A stretch of DNA of 64,000 nucleotides from Alphaproteobacteria bacterium (GCA_016794125.1 JAEUKT010000002.1:1093396-1157395); one strand, 5' to 3'. Shown: positions 18,873 through 27,828, counted from the first letter of the stretch. Notes: generated by a model from the sequence alone, not told the origin. Program-made: numbers and translations.

Positions 18873-20055
18873 CCGTCGCGCGCGTGGGTCCCCGGCTTTC
18901 CAGCAGCTTTGCAGAGGTTGTGCGTTTCTTCAGCAGGTCAAGGTATCCTGCCATGCGCCCGGTCGTGATGCTGCCGCGGTCTGTATAGGTCACCAATTCG
19001 TCCATCTGGTCGATGCAGGTGACGGCAAGGGCGGGGGTGATGTCAAACCCGCTTCCCGCCGCATCCGACAGGTCATCGCGGATGAATTTCGACAGCGTTT
19101 CTATTTCCAGCAGCGCATAGCGGAGATTTCCCTGCCAGTCGTTCAGCACGTTGGTGTCGTCCTTGATGCCGGCGGCGGGGGGCGATTTTTCCTCGTTCTC
19201 CAGCGGGCCTGCGCCGTGGCGGGTCAGGTAGGCGCGGGTGACATAGGTGATGTCCAATGCGCCGATGACCGCGTCGGCCGCGAGCGGCAGGACATTTTTC
19301 AGGCCGGTGTTGGAACGCGTGACATGCGGGAAAATGCCGCGCGTCTGGTCGAGCATCAGACCCTGTGCGCCTTCGAATACGATGTGTTTTTTCGTATCGG
19401 CAAGGAACGACGCGCCGGCCTGTTTCGTCGTGTGCAGGAAAAACGCCGTATCCTCGACAAATTTATCGACGATGCCCGTCGATGCCACGCGTTCCTGCCA
19501 TTTTTCCGGTAAGTTTGTGAAACCAAGGGCGGCCAGGCGTTGCGGCAGCCATTCTTTTTGTATCTTCGCCAGTTTTGCGCGTAACGCAGCGGTATCGGCA
19601 AGGTCGGTATAAGCAATCGCAAGCGCGGCATGCGTGCAGCGTTCGATGGTTTCGCCAAAACCCATGCCGCAGCTGCCGTGGCGGCCGCTGCCGCGCATAT
19701 CTTCGGCGATCTGGTTGATCATCATGTCATAAGGCGTGGTGACGATAGCGGCGGCATCGACATAAATTTGCGGTATGCCGCATTTGGGCGACAGCACATC
19801 CCATTCCTTCCGGAACAGCAGCGGGTTGCAGACGAAATAACGGCTGAGGAATGTTTCCGCGCCCGCGAAGCTGCCGCTGCCGATATGGCTGAACACATGG
19901 CGTTTGTTATCGGGCGTAACGACGGTATGACCCGCCTGTGCGCCGCCGTTGAAGCGCACCACCACGCTGTCCGCTTGCGCGGCATAATAATCGGTCATCA
20001 GGCCCTTGCCTTCGTCCCCGAAATTCGCGCCGATCACGACATCTGCTGTTTTCAT
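18853..20055 (-). CDS. Divergent adenylosuccinate synthetase-like protein
   Basis: 400 residues, shorter than the roughly 430 of PurA. Conserved: GANFGDEGKG (catalytic Asp14), GGAQAGHTVV (catalytic His43, canonical GGHNAGHT), IVFEGAQGLMLDQ with PHVTRSNT, and RHGAGPLENE. Changed: the IMP-loop RGIGPAY is replaced by RHGSCGMGFGETIER, the aspartate-binding TGRRRR loop by NDWQGNLRY, and the GTP-site TKLD by TCID. It probably activates a purine ring oxygen with an amino donor or related substrate, but likely not the housekeeping reaction. Asp14 is retained, unlike the Ser reported for phage PurZ. A GAGGG site precedes the ATG. It follows a VWA gene on the same strand. Confidence 0.75.
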   Translation of the reverse strand: MKTADVVIGANFGDEGKGLMTDYYAAQADSVVVRFNGGAQAGHTVVTPDNKRHVFSHIGSGSFAGAETFLSRYFVCNPLLFRKEWDVLSPKCGIPQIYVDAAAIVTTPYDMMINQIAEDMRGSGRHGSCGMGFGETIERCTHAALAIAYTDLADTAALRAKLAKIQKEWLPQRLAALGFTNLPEKWQERVASTGIVDKFVEDTAFFLHTTKQAGASFLADTKKHIVFEGAQGLMLDQTRGIFPHVTRSNTGLKNVLPLAADAVIGALDITYVTRAYLTRHGAGPLENEEKSPPAAGIKDDTNVLNDWQGNLRYALLEIETLSKFIRDDLSDAAGSGFDITPALAVTCIDQMDELVTYTDRGSITTGRMAGYLDLLKKRTTSAKLLESRGPTRATVTASAT

Positions 20056-20087
20056 GCTGCCCTCTTGAAAGTCACGGCATTAAAGCA

Positions 20088-20120
20088 AATCCCGCCTGCC
20101 GGTTCAAGGCAGGCGGGATT
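20088..20120 (-). terminator. Perfect 13-bp hairpin between the VWA and PurA-like genes
   Basis: AATCCCGCCTGCC pairs exactly with GGCAGGCGGGATT around a seven-base loop. In the minus direction it is followed by TTTGCTTTAA, a weak U tract. Only 32 bases separate it from the PurA-like start, leaving no room for a separate promoter. It may therefore act as a partial terminator or RNA-processing element setting the ratio of the two products. Confidence 0.6.
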
Positions 20121-20135
20121 GCCCGTGTAAGTGAC

Positions 20136-21077
20136 TTAGGGTTTCAGTTTGAGTTTGAGGCTCTTCGGCGGCAGGGGGACGTTGTTGTTGGCGATGCCCG
20201 GTTTCATGTGGGAAATCGCGTCCTCCACCACTTTCGCGGTCGGGCCCTGCCAGCTTTTCACGACATCGGCGGGGTCCTTGCCGTTATGGACCTCCAGCAC
20301 CGACACCAGCACCTCGGACAGCTTGTTGTAATCCTTCAGCGAGATGATGTGGTCGGCGGGCAGTACCTTGTTCCAGCTGTCATAGACTTCCTTCTTGTGG
20401 CTCAGCGCGTGATTTCCCTGTTCGACGACCACGTGATAGACGTCGTATTTCGCCGACACCATTTTCAGCAGGTCTTTCGTGCTGATATCCGCCGGCACAT
20501 CGTCGCCAAGGAATTTTTTGATATGGCGCGCCTCCAGCACGGACGGGCATTCCTCGTCGCCGAAGGTAAAGATGATGCCTTTCTTGCCGCGCTTCACGCT
20601 GTCGATATCGGTCTTGGTCGCCGCGAAATACCAGGGCAGGTTATAGCTTTCGAAGCTGTTGCCGCCGCCGCCTTTCTCCAGATAGATGTCCTTCAGCTGC
20701 TCGGCGATGCGGATATCGGCCTCGAACTGCGACGCCTGCAGCGGCGCGCGGTCGTAGTAAACGTCGCCCACGCCCATCACCATGATATGGGGGTCGGACA
20801 CCGGCTGGCGGTCGATGATCGCCTCCACCAGCGTGCCGAGCCCTTCGCGCGCCATGCGGTCGGCAATCACGCCCATCGAGCCCGTGACATCGAGCGCGAG
20901 GATGATCGGGGTCGAATTCGGGTTTTTCGCGGAATCGCGTGATTCACGCACGGTGATGCCGCGCGGGTCCATCGACTGCTTGATGCTCGACTGGTTGAAA
21001 ATCTGGCTGGTGCTTTTGCCGCGGGTGGAGGTTGCGTGCTTGTCCCAGTCGTTGTTGTCCCATCTGCCGTATCCCAT
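20136..21077 (-). CDS. VWA domain protein
   Basis: 313 residues. A von Willebrand A fold occupies about 55-270, with the metal-ion-dependent adhesion motif ALDVTGSMG (Asp63, Ser67) and later acidic residues in FTFGDEECPS. The Asn/Ser-rich N-terminus (SQIFNQSSIKQSMDPRGIT) resembles the substrate-like head of VWA proteins that bind AAA+ or other partners. No signal peptide or transmembrane helix is visible, so it is probably cytoplasmic. The C-terminus is Pro/Lys-rich. It precedes the PurA-like gene by 80 bases, with a hairpin between, and is driven by the 48-bp promoter module at 21130-21177. Function unknown; a regulatory or chaperone role for its neighbour is inference. Confidence 0.8.
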   Translation of the reverse strand: MGYGRWDNNDWDKHATSTRGKSTSQIFNQSSIKQSMDPRGITVRESRDSAKNPNSTPIILALDVTGSMGVIADRMAREGLGTLVEAIIDRQPVSDPHIMVMGVGDVYYDRAPLQASQFEADIRIAEQLKDIYLEKGGGGNSFESYNLPWYFAATKTDIDSVKRGKKGIIFTFGDEECPSVLEARHIKKFLGDDVPADISTKDLLKMVSAKYDVYHVVVEQGNHALSHKKEVYDSWNKVLPADHIISLKDYNKLSEVLVSVLEVHNGKDPADVVKSWQGPTAKVVEDAISHMKPGIANNNVPLPPKSLKLKLKP

Positions 21078-21129
21078 AGTCTGGTCTCCTCGAAGTTGAG
21101 AGCGTTTATATGCTCATTGTGATGATTTT

Positions 21130-21177
21130 TTATTCTCTTATAGAGCATAAGTTATACACTTAAGGAGTATAAGTCAA
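21130..21177 (-). promoter_or_regulatory. 48-bp promoter/operator module, copy A
   Basis: Read on the minus strand it starts TTGACTTATACTCC, continues through TATAAC, and ends TTATGCTC-TATAA-GAGAATAA, an imperfect inverted repeat; TTATACTC is a further direct half-site. TTGACT and TATAAC could be the -35 and -10 hexamers, although the 15-base spacing is short. It lies 53 bases upstream of the VWA start. An ungapped copy with 42 of 48 identical bases lies at 53870-53917. The sharing of half-sites between two unrelated loci points to one DNA-binding regulator. Confidence 0.75.
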
Positions 21178-21236
21178 TACGGCCAAAATGCAGCAAAAAC
21201 CGCATGTTTTACGTTTTTCGGGAAGGGGCCGGGATG

Positions 21237-21260
21237 AAAAAAGCCGGTCAGGCGGCCTTT
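21237..21260 (-). terminator. Possible terminator after the hybrid kinase gene
   Basis: In the minus direction AAAGGCCG-CCTGAC-CGGCTTTTTT forms a short stem with one bulged base followed by six T. It lies 27 bases after the kinase stop and upstream of promoter copy A, separating the two transcription units. Confidence 0.45.
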
Positions 21261-21286
21261 GGAAGCCCGAGTCGCCGCTTTGCCGG

Positions 21287-23428
21287 CTATTTCTCCGGCA
21301 TCGTCCGCGCGATGCGCTCCGCCTCGCGCATTTCGCGGGAAAGGGCGTCTTCCAGATGTTCCAGCAGGCCTTCGAGACGTTTTGATTCCGATTTCAAGCC
21401 GTCGGCCTCGATTTCGGCGGCAAGGGCGCTGGCGTCATACATGCCGATCAGGCCGGTGATGCTTTTCAGGTCATGCGCGGCGTCCGACATCTTGTCGAGT
21501 TTGCCTTTCTGCATTTCGGCATCCACGACATCCATCAGCCGCTCGGCCTCCTTCAGGTTCGATGCGACCATGCCGCGCATGTAATCGAGGCCCATGCCGT
21601 CGCGCAGTATCGCCAGCGTCTCGCGCATGGATTTTTTCTGGTCATGCGGGGCGCGCGTCGTGTCGCCCTTGCCGGTGCCGGCGACAAGCGCGACCGCGTC
21701 ATACAGGCTTTTCGGGGAAAACGGTTTTGGCACATGAGCCATCATGCCCGCGTCGTAGCATTTGCGCACGAAATCTTCCATGATATTGGCGGTCAGCCCG
21801 ATGACGGGCAGCGTCAGGTGTTTGCCGCCCAATTCGCGGATCGCGCGCGTGGTATCAAGGCCGTTCCGCCCCGGCATGTTGACATCCATAAATACCATGT
21901 TGAAATCGGCTTCCTGCACGGCCCTGATCGCGTCGTCGCCATTGCCGACGGCGGTGACGGTATGGCCTTTTTGCGTCAGCATTTTGACGACGATGCGCTG
22001 GCTGACGGCGTTGTCTTCGACCACCAGGATGTTTTGTGGCGGTGAATCGGGGCCTGTGTGTTCGGCATCGGCGTCCGGTTCACCGGATACGGGGGCGGTA
22101 TAGGGCAATTCGACGAAAAACGTGCTGCCTTTGCCTTCCTCGCTGTTCGCACCGATCTTGCCGCCCATCAGCTCGACCAGTTTTTTGGCGATCGACAGGC
22201 CAAGGCCCGACCCGCCATAACGGCGCGCAATCGAATTATCGGCCTGCGAAAAGGCGCTGAACAGTTTGGCCATGTTTTCTTTGCTGATGCCGATGCCGCT
22301 GTCCTGCACCTCGATGCGCAGGGAAGGCTGCTTGCCGTCGGTGCAGGCGGCGCGCAGGGTCACTTCTCCCTTTTCGGTGAATTTGACGGCATTGTTGAGC
22401 AGGTTGACGATCACCTGCTGCAACCGGTGCGGGTCGCCGCGCATACGCTGCGGCACGTTATCGGCCAGCGCAAGGTTCAGCTTCAGCCCCTTGTCCTCGG
22501 CCGTCTGGCGCATCACGCGCCCGGAATTGGTCAGCATGTTGTGCAGATCGAAATTGACGGCGCTGATATCCAGCTTGCCGCTTTCCACTTTGGAAAAGTC
22601 CAGCACGTCGTTCAGCGTGTTCAACAGCGTTTTAGAACAATCGCTGATCGTGCCGACAAAATCCTTTTGTTCCGCGTTCAGCGGCGTGTCCTTCAGGAAA
22701 TCGACCATCCCGAAAATGCCGGTCATGGGCGTGCGGATTTCGTGCGACATCAGGGCGAGGAAGCTGGATTTCGCCTTGTTCGCCTCATCCGCGCGGCGCG
22801 CGTTCAGGCCGGCCTGCTTCTTGCTCTCGATCAGCTCCTTGGTCGATGCGAGCATTTTGCGCCCGATAGAAAACACATAGACGCAGAAGAACAGCACCGC
22901 CGGCCCCGCATACCGCGTTTCCTGCACATTCCAGTTGAGATGCACGACCGCCGCCGCCACCAGCGCAGGGATTGCGATGTCGAAAAACAGTAGGAACGGC
23001 ACAGGTGCGCTTGACGACCCGTATGTCGCCACGACGCAGATGACGAAGATGTATCCCAGCAGGTCGTCGTAAAAAAACTGTCCCTGCAGCGGCCAGAACA
23101 GCAGCAGCAGCCACGGCACGAGGTACATCAGCTTGGTAAAGCAGATCGAAAACAGGTAACCGCGGATTTCGGTGTCGCGGAATTTCGTTTCCAGTATTTC
23201 GCGGTAGATATTGTGCTGGCGCAGGAAAGCCATCAGGCAGAAAACCAGGATGCCGGCCTCCGTCAGCAGCGCGTTTTCCCCCTGGGGCAGCCCGTACATC
23301 TTGTATTTTCCGGCCAGGAACACGCCCGCCATCAGGAAATTGGTGAGCAGCGACCCGCGATGGTTGCGGGCATACATAAGCAGCTGTTCTTTTGTGACGG
23401 CCTCAGCCAAAGACGTAACCCGTATCAC
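21287..23428 (-). CDS. Membrane hybrid histidine kinase with receiver and HPt
   Basis: 713 residues. Five or six hydrophobic helices span about 28-190, with no large extracytoplasmic domain. A short coiled linker leads to HisKA with FLALMSHEIRTPMTG (His229), an HATPase domain with DSGIGISKENM and GSGLGLSIAKKL, a receiver with VVEDNAVSQ and phospho-acceptor in MVFMDVNMPGRNG (about 515), and a C-terminal HPt with DAAHDLKSITGLIG (about 650). The domain set supports a His-Asp-His relay inside one protein. The GTG start at 23428 overlaps the upstream response-regulator gene by 26 bases, so the two are co-expressed. The signal sensed is unknown. Confidence 0.88.
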   Translation of the reverse strand: MIRVTSLAEAVTKEQLLMYARNHRGSLLTNFLMAGVFLAGKYKMYGLPQGENALLTEAGILVFCLMAFLRQHNIYREILETKFRDTEIRGYLFSICFTKLMYLVPWLLLLFWPLQGQFFYDDLLGYIFVICVVATYGSSSAPVPFLLFFDIAIPALVAAAVVHLNWNVQETRYAGPAVLFFCVYVFSIGRKMLASTKELIESKKQAGLNARRADEANKAKSSFLALMSHEIRTPMTGIFGMVDFLKDTPLNAEQKDFVGTISDCSKTLLNTLNDVLDFSKVESGKLDISAVNFDLHNMLTNSGRVMRQTAEDKGLKLNLALADNVPQRMRGDPHRLQQVIVNLLNNAVKFTEKGEVTLRAACTDGKQPSLRIEVQDSGIGISKENMAKLFSAFSQADNSIARRYGGSGLGLSIAKKLVELMGGKIGANSEEGKGSTFFVELPYTAPVSGEPDADAEHTGPDSPPQNILVVEDNAVSQRIVVKMLTQKGHTVTAVGNGDDAIRAVQEADFNMVFMDVNMPGRNGLDTTRAIRELGGKHLTLPVIGLTANIMEDFVRKCYDAGMMAHVPKPFSPKSLYDAVALVAGTGKGDTTRAPHDQKKSMRETLAILRDGMGLDYMRGMVASNLKEAERLMDVVDAEMQKGKLDKMSDAAHDLKSITGLIGMYDASALAAEIEADGLKSESKRLEGLLEHLEDALSREMREAERIARTMPEK

Positions 23429-24083
23429 TATTGCGGATCAGGGCGGGGTTCGCGCTGTCATGCTCGATTTTTTTGCGCAATTGACCGATTTGCCATTCCA
23501 CAGCCTTCGCATCGACTTTGCCCTGAGACTGCCAGCAATAAGGCGCAAGGTATTCCGCATCCAGTATTTTTCCCGGATGTGAAAAGAAAACCTTCAGCAA
23601 CGCGGCATCGCGCAGGCTGATCAGGATTTCCGCGCCGCCGCGCTGTGCCAGCAGGCGGGCGGGATAGACGCGCAGGTCGCCGAAATCGAAATATTCCGCC
23701 AGCGCCGCCGAATTGCGCCGCGCAAGGCAGCCCTGCGCGATTTTGTGCATCAGCGCGGTGATGCCCATCAGGTCGAACGGTTTCACGATATATTCGGTCG
23801 CGCCCGCCGCCATGCCCTCGGAGATGTCGGCCGCGCGCGATTTTGATGTGATCAGCAGCACCGGCATGTCGGCATCCGCCTGACGTATCCGGCGGCAGAT
23901 ATCATAGCCCGACATGTCATCCAGCAGCACATCGAGGCAGGCGATATCGGGCTTCACGGTTTCAAATTTTTGCAGCGCCTCGGCCCCGCCGGTTGCGCTA
24001 TGCACCTCGAACCCTTCTTTTTCGAGAAGGTGGGAAAGCAGCTTGAGCAATTCGGCATTATTTTCAACGGCGAGGACTTTCAT
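23403..24083 (-). CDS. OmpR-family response regulator
   Basis: 226 residues. The receiver (1-120) has acidic VENNAE, a phospho-acceptor Asp51 in IACLDVLLDDMSG, switch Thr in LLITSK and Lys in YIVKPFD. Note that the first acidic pair is E-N rather than D-D/E-D, which may change Mg2+ binding. The C-terminal part (about 130-226) is a winged-helix domain with ISLRDAALLKVFFSHPGKI and VEWQIGQLRKKIE as recognition helix, ending in the typical GYVFG hairpin. It overlaps the hybrid kinase downstream and is its likely partner. DNA targets are unknown. Confidence 0.87.
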   Translation of the reverse strand: MKVLAVENNAELLKLLSHLLEKEGFEVHSATGGAEALQKFETVKPDIACLDVLLDDMSGYDICRRIRQADADMPVLLITSKSRAADISEGMAAGATEYIVKPFDLMGITALMHKIAQGCLARRNSAALAEYFDFGDLRVYPARLLAQRGGAEILISLRDAALLKVFFSHPGKILDAEYLAPYCWQSQGKVDAKAVEWQIGQLRKKIEHDSANPALIRNSDTGYVFG

Positions 24084-24290
24084 AGATCAATGATGACAAA
24101 GCGACGCGAGTTGGTCGAGGAAAAACAAATAGCCTGTTGTTTTTATTTGGAACATGCTGGAAACAGATGTTCCAGAATATTGAATAAACGAAATAAAATT
24201 GTCGGATTTTGGTGATATTCCTATGGAAAATGGTTTTTGAAACCGGATATAGTTTCCAAAAATAAAAACGAGTCCATTTTCAGGTGTGTC

Positions 24291-24974
24291 ATGAGTAAAA
24301 CGCTGCAAAAGCCGGAGGCCAATGGCCGTCTGACAAATATCAGCAACGATTGCTTTGCCGCGATGCAGTCCAAAATGTCTCTTGCGATGACAAACGACTA
24401 CCACCGCGAAGAAATGGCCGCGATCCGCCGCATCCTGGGCGACATCACCGAAGCCGATGGCGGGATTGAACATGTGGTGGCGATCGGCTCGGGCGACTTG
24501 CGCTATCTGGATGTCGCGCACGACTTCCGCAAATCCTACACCGCGATCGAACCCAGCCTTGCCACTGAATTGTCGCCCGCCGAAACTGCCGAGCTGCGCA
24601 GCCGTTTCGATATCGGCATCGTCGCGAAAAAGCTGGAGGATGTGACGCAGGACGACCTGCCGCAGGGGCGCCGCCTGTTTTTCTTCCTGTTCAACGTGTT
24701 CCCCTATATTCCCGATGCGCTGGAGTTGCAAAAAAAACTCGTGCGCCCGGGCGATGTGGTGGTGGTGTCCGGCTGGAACAATGACAGCTTCGAAGCGCGC
24801 CGTTTGCAGGATATTTATTACGAACATCTGGGTCGCGAATTCAAATGCGATCTTGCCGCTGCCCTGACGAACGGCTATCTGGACGGGGTGGAAAAACAGG
24901 CGCAGCAATTCGCCAGTACGTCCAGCCGCGTCAAGGGTCGCACGACCGATATCCTGACCCTGAAGGTGAAATGA
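24291..24974 (+). CDS. Class I methyltransferase-like protein
   Basis: 227 residues from ATG 24291. A Rossmann-like start, HVVAIGSGDLRYLDVA followed by YTAIEPS, resembles motif I and the acidic end of strand 2 of SAM-dependent methyltransferases. Later RRLFFFLFNVFPYIPD and RPGDVVVVSGWNNDSF match the strand 4/5 region. It is degenerate enough that activity or even SAM binding is uncertain. Its stop overlaps the start of the adenylation gene (ATGA), so it is the first gene of the biosynthetic cluster. The longer frame from 24237 adds 18 residues that look untranslated. Confidence 0.6.
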   Translation: MSKTLQKPEANGRLTNISNDCFAAMQSKMSLAMTNDYHREEMAAIRRILGDITEADGGIEHVVAIGSGDLRYLDVAHDFRKSYTAIEPSLATELSPAETAELRSRFDIGIVAKKLEDVTQDDLPQGRRLFFFLFNVFPYIPDALELQKKLVRPGDVVVVSGWNNDSFEARRLQDIYYEHLGREFKCDLAAALTNGYLDGVEKQAQQFASTSSRVKGRTTDILTLKVK

Positions 24975-26587
24975 TGCGCTACCTGCTGCACGATGTTTTC
25001 ACCGAAAACTGCCATAAAACCCCGCACAAAGCCGCGATCGTGAACGAAGACGGTTCATGCCTGAGTTATGCGGAATTGAACGCGTTGTCGAACCGCTTTG
25101 CACGTGTCATCGCGCCGCTGAAAACCGATATCCGCGCAAAACCTTTCGTCGGCATCATTTCGCCGGTCCATGCCGCCAGCATCGCGGCGGTGCTGGGCGC
25201 GTTGAAGCTTGGCTGCGCCTATGTGCCGCTCGATGAATATTCGCCGACCGAACGCCTGTCGAAAATCATCGACAACACGAAGCTGGATGTGGTCTGCGTG
25301 GATAGCAACCTTTATGCCGAACATGCGGCACTGTTCGATCATCCGCATATCAGCAAGGTGATTTTGCTGAACAGCGACGTGGCGGTGGCCGCGTCGCCCA
25401 AAAATATCCAGTTTGCCGATGTATTGGCGGCACAGGATGTTGAACCGCCGGTTTTGAATCAAGTCTGCGACGACCTTGCCTATATCCTGCACAGCTCCGG
25501 ATCGACCGGCGTGCCGAAGGGCATCATGCTGACGCACCGTAACGCGCGCACATTTACCGACTGGATGCAGGCGGAATTCAAGCTGACGCCTGATGATGTG
25601 GTGGCATCGCGTGCACCCTTCAAATTCGATTTGTCGGTATTCGATATTTTCAACACTTTTCAGGCCGGCGCGGCGCTGGCTTGCTTCGACTGGAACAAAA
25701 AACGCGAAGCGGATGCCAAACATGCCGATTATGTGGCGTTGCTGGAACGCGAGCGCGTGACGATGCTTTACACCACGCCTTCCACCTTTATCGCGCTGCT
25801 CAATCGCGGCGGGCTTGCGGATGCGGATCTGAAACTGCGCACCATTATGTATGCGGGCGAACCGTTCCCGCCCGCGCAGCTGAAAAAAGTGATGGAGGCG
25901 CTGCCGGGCGTTGGTGTTGCCAATATCTACGGCCCGACCGAAACGAACATTATTACCTATTTCTGGGTGCCCGAACCGCCAAAGACGGATGATCCGATTC
26001 CGCTGGGCGCGGTGGTGGAAGACACCGAAATTCTGGTCGTCAGCGAAGACCGCAGCCGCGTTTGCGCGCCGAATGAACTTGGCGAATTGTGGTGCCGTGG
26101 CGGCACGGTCACGCTTGGCTATCTGGGCATGGACGACAAAACGCGCGACAGCCTTGTGCAAAGCCCCGTGCATCCGTATCCCGCGCTGTTTTGGCGCACG
26201 GGCGATTTCGGCTTTTACGACGAAAACGGCGTGCTGCATTATCGTGGCCGCCGCGACCATATGGTGAAGGTCAAGGGCTTCCGCATCGAACTCGGCGAAA
26301 TTGAAAACGCGCTGTCGCAATTCGCGGCGCTGGACGAATTCGCCGTGGTCGCCGTGCCGGATGCCAAATACGGCAACAGATTGTATTGTCACTTCGCCGC
26401 GCTGAAAGGCCGGTCGGCGAACGAGGGCGAGCTGCGCGAGTTTCTGGCGAAGAAGCTGCCGGAATACATGATCCCGTTTGCGTTCGAGGCATGGGAAACC
26501 CTGCCCAAGACATCATCGGGCAAGGTCGATCGTGTGCTGCTGGCAGAAAAATCCGCAAGCGCGGGAGCGTTCAGACAAGCTGTTTGA
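24971..26587 (+). CDS. Stand-alone amino-acid adenylation enzyme
   Basis: 538 residues of the ANL superfamily, resembling NRPS A domains and DltA. Core motifs: A3 HSSGSTGVPKGIM (about 173), A4 FKFDLSVFDIF with Asp220, A5 NIYGPTETN, A7 WRTGDFGF, A8 GRRDHMVKVKGFRIELGEIE, and A10 KTSSGKVDR with the catalytic Lys. The Asp in FDLS is the residue that binds the alpha-amino group in amino-acid-activating enzymes, so an amino acid, not a fatty acid, is the likely substrate. No carrier domain is fused and none is encoded nearby. It overlaps the methyltransferase-like gene by four bases and the sulfotransferase-like gene, convergent, by 17. Confidence 0.82.
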   Translation: MMRYLLHDVFTENCHKTPHKAAIVNEDGSCLSYAELNALSNRFARVIAPLKTDIRAKPFVGIISPVHAASIAAVLGALKLGCAYVPLDEYSPTERLSKIIDNTKLDVVCVDSNLYAEHAALFDHPHISKVILLNSDVAVAASPKNIQFADVLAAQDVEPPVLNQVCDDLAYILHSSGSTGVPKGIMLTHRNARTFTDWMQAEFKLTPDDVVASRAPFKFDLSVFDIFNTFQAGAALACFDWNKKREADAKHADYVALLERERVTMLYTTPSTFIALLNRGGLADADLKLRTIMYAGEPFPPAQLKKVMEALPGVGVANIYGPTETNIITYFWVPEPPKTDDPIPLGAVVEDTEILVVSEDRSRVCAPNELGELWCRGGTVTLGYLGMDDKTRDSLVQSPVHPYPALFWRTGDFGFYDENGVLHYRGRRDHMVKVKGFRIELGEIENALSQFAALDEFAVVAVPDAKYGNRLYCHFAALKGRSANEGELREFLAKKLPEYMIPFAFEAWETLPKTSSGKVDRVLLAEKSASAGAFRQAV

Positions 26588-27800
26588 TAATATCCGCCAC
26601 ATCCGCGAAAGCGGGGTCGGGCGCAGCTGCTGGCTTGCCAAACACGGCAGCGCAGGCGGCGGCAAAGACGGGATCGGTCGTCTGCAATTCACCGGTCAGC
26701 GCAAAGGACGCCGCAAAGGCAGGGTCGATTTCGGCCATCATGCGCAGATAAATATCGAAGCATCCGCCCGGCGCCGCCAGATGGTGTTGGAACTGCGGCG
26801 GAAAGGCATCGAGCGGTACAGGTTTTTCGGTCGGAGGGTCAACCCTTTGGGATTTGACGATACGGTCATAATACGGGACATCCCCGTCGTAATCGGTGGT
26901 AAAGTTTTTGCCGCCGATGTTGTCCCATGCCCGCATGCTGTCGGCGTAACGGATGCCATGGGCATTGCTCATGCTGCGCATCGCGGCTTCGGGCGCGCTG
27001 CGGAACATCGTGCTGTCCATCACGATCGCGCCGGGCGTGGCGGCGAAATGCTGGTACAGCGCTTCCCATCCGGTAATGCGGCAGGCGAAAATGCGCGCCA
27101 AAACCTTGTCGAAGCCGGCGAGATCAGCGCCGGGTTTGGCGATGCGCGCTTTTGCAGCGTTCCAGTCCTTGTCGCCCACACTTTGCGCCAGCGCATCAAG
27201 GCCTGCATAACCCGCATCGACTGCAACCTGTTCGGTCATGTGGAGCAGCACGGGGATTTGCATCACGGGATCATGGTGGATTTTCTGGTCGCGCGTGAAC
27301 AACATGCGGTAAAGGTTTCCCTGCCGCGAAAAATCATCGCCCTCGGCCAGCGCATGTTGCAGCGCGTTGCCGTCGGCATAGCCGGTATCGCGCGCATAGC
27401 TGTCAAGCTCGGCAGGATCGCCGTGACGCACCATCATCTTGAACAGCGAATGCAGGGTCAGCAGCGGGTTGCGGATCAGGAAAATATGCCCGTCGCACAA
27501 ATCGCGCCAGCGCAGCCAGGCATCGCCGGGCGGAATGTAATCGGCGACGTTCTTGACGAGCGCCGTGACCGCGCCGTTATGTTCGTCAAGGCGGGACAGG
27601 ATATATTCATACGTCTTTTCCTCGCGCGCGGCCTCGTCGTAAATCGCGAAAGGGTCGTTGACCTGCAGCTGGATATCGGGGCTGCCCGAGAGCGCGCGTT
27701 CCAAAGCGGTCGAGCTCGACCGCGCGGGTGCCAGCAGCGATATCAGCCGCGACCCGTTTTTTTTCCGCCGGAGCAATTCGGCATAAGCTTCACCTGACAA
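26571..27800 (-). CDS. Sulfotransferase-like P-loop protein
   Basis: 409 residues starting at TTG 27800, with AGGGG about seven bases upstream. The PAPS 5'-phosphosulfate loop is visible as SLLAPARSSSTALERAL (about 21-37; compare PRSGSTALERAL), and a 3'-phosphate loop as HIFLIRNPLLTLHSLF (about 104-119). The rest is helical with no recognisable second domain; the last 70 residues are Ala/Pro-rich. It could transfer a sulfo group from PAPS to a hydroxyl or amine of a small molecule. It is divergent from the oxoamine synthase gene, with only 28 bases between starts, so that gene's promoter must overlap this coding region. Confidence 0.68.
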   Translation of the reverse strand: MSGEAYAELLRRKKNGSRLISLLAPARSSSTALERALSGSPDIQLQVNDPFAIYDEAAREEKTYEYILSRLDEHNGAVTALVKNVADYIPPGDAWLRWRDLCDGHIFLIRNPLLTLHSLFKMMVRHGDPAELDSYARDTGYADGNALQHALAEGDDFSRQGNLYRMLFTRDQKIHHDPVMQIPVLLHMTEQVAVDAGYAGLDALAQSVGDKDWNAAKARIAKPGADLAGFDKVLARIFACRITGWEALYQHFAATPGAIVMDSTMFRSAPEAAMRSMSNAHGIRYADSMRAWDNIGGKNFTTDYDGDVPYYDRIVKSQRVDPPTEKPVPLDAFPPQFQHHLAAPGGCFDIYLRMMAEIDPAFAASFALTGELQTTDPVFAAACAAVFGKPAAAPDPAFADVADIIKQLV

Positions 27801-27828
27801 AATCCAACCCCTTTAAAGGAACAATACC

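Noticed and set aside
18853-20055. Phage PurZ (2-aminoadenine pathway)
   Set aside because: The catalytic Asp14 is retained whereas PurZ is reported to have Ser there, and no DatZ or MazZ-like genes are nearby.
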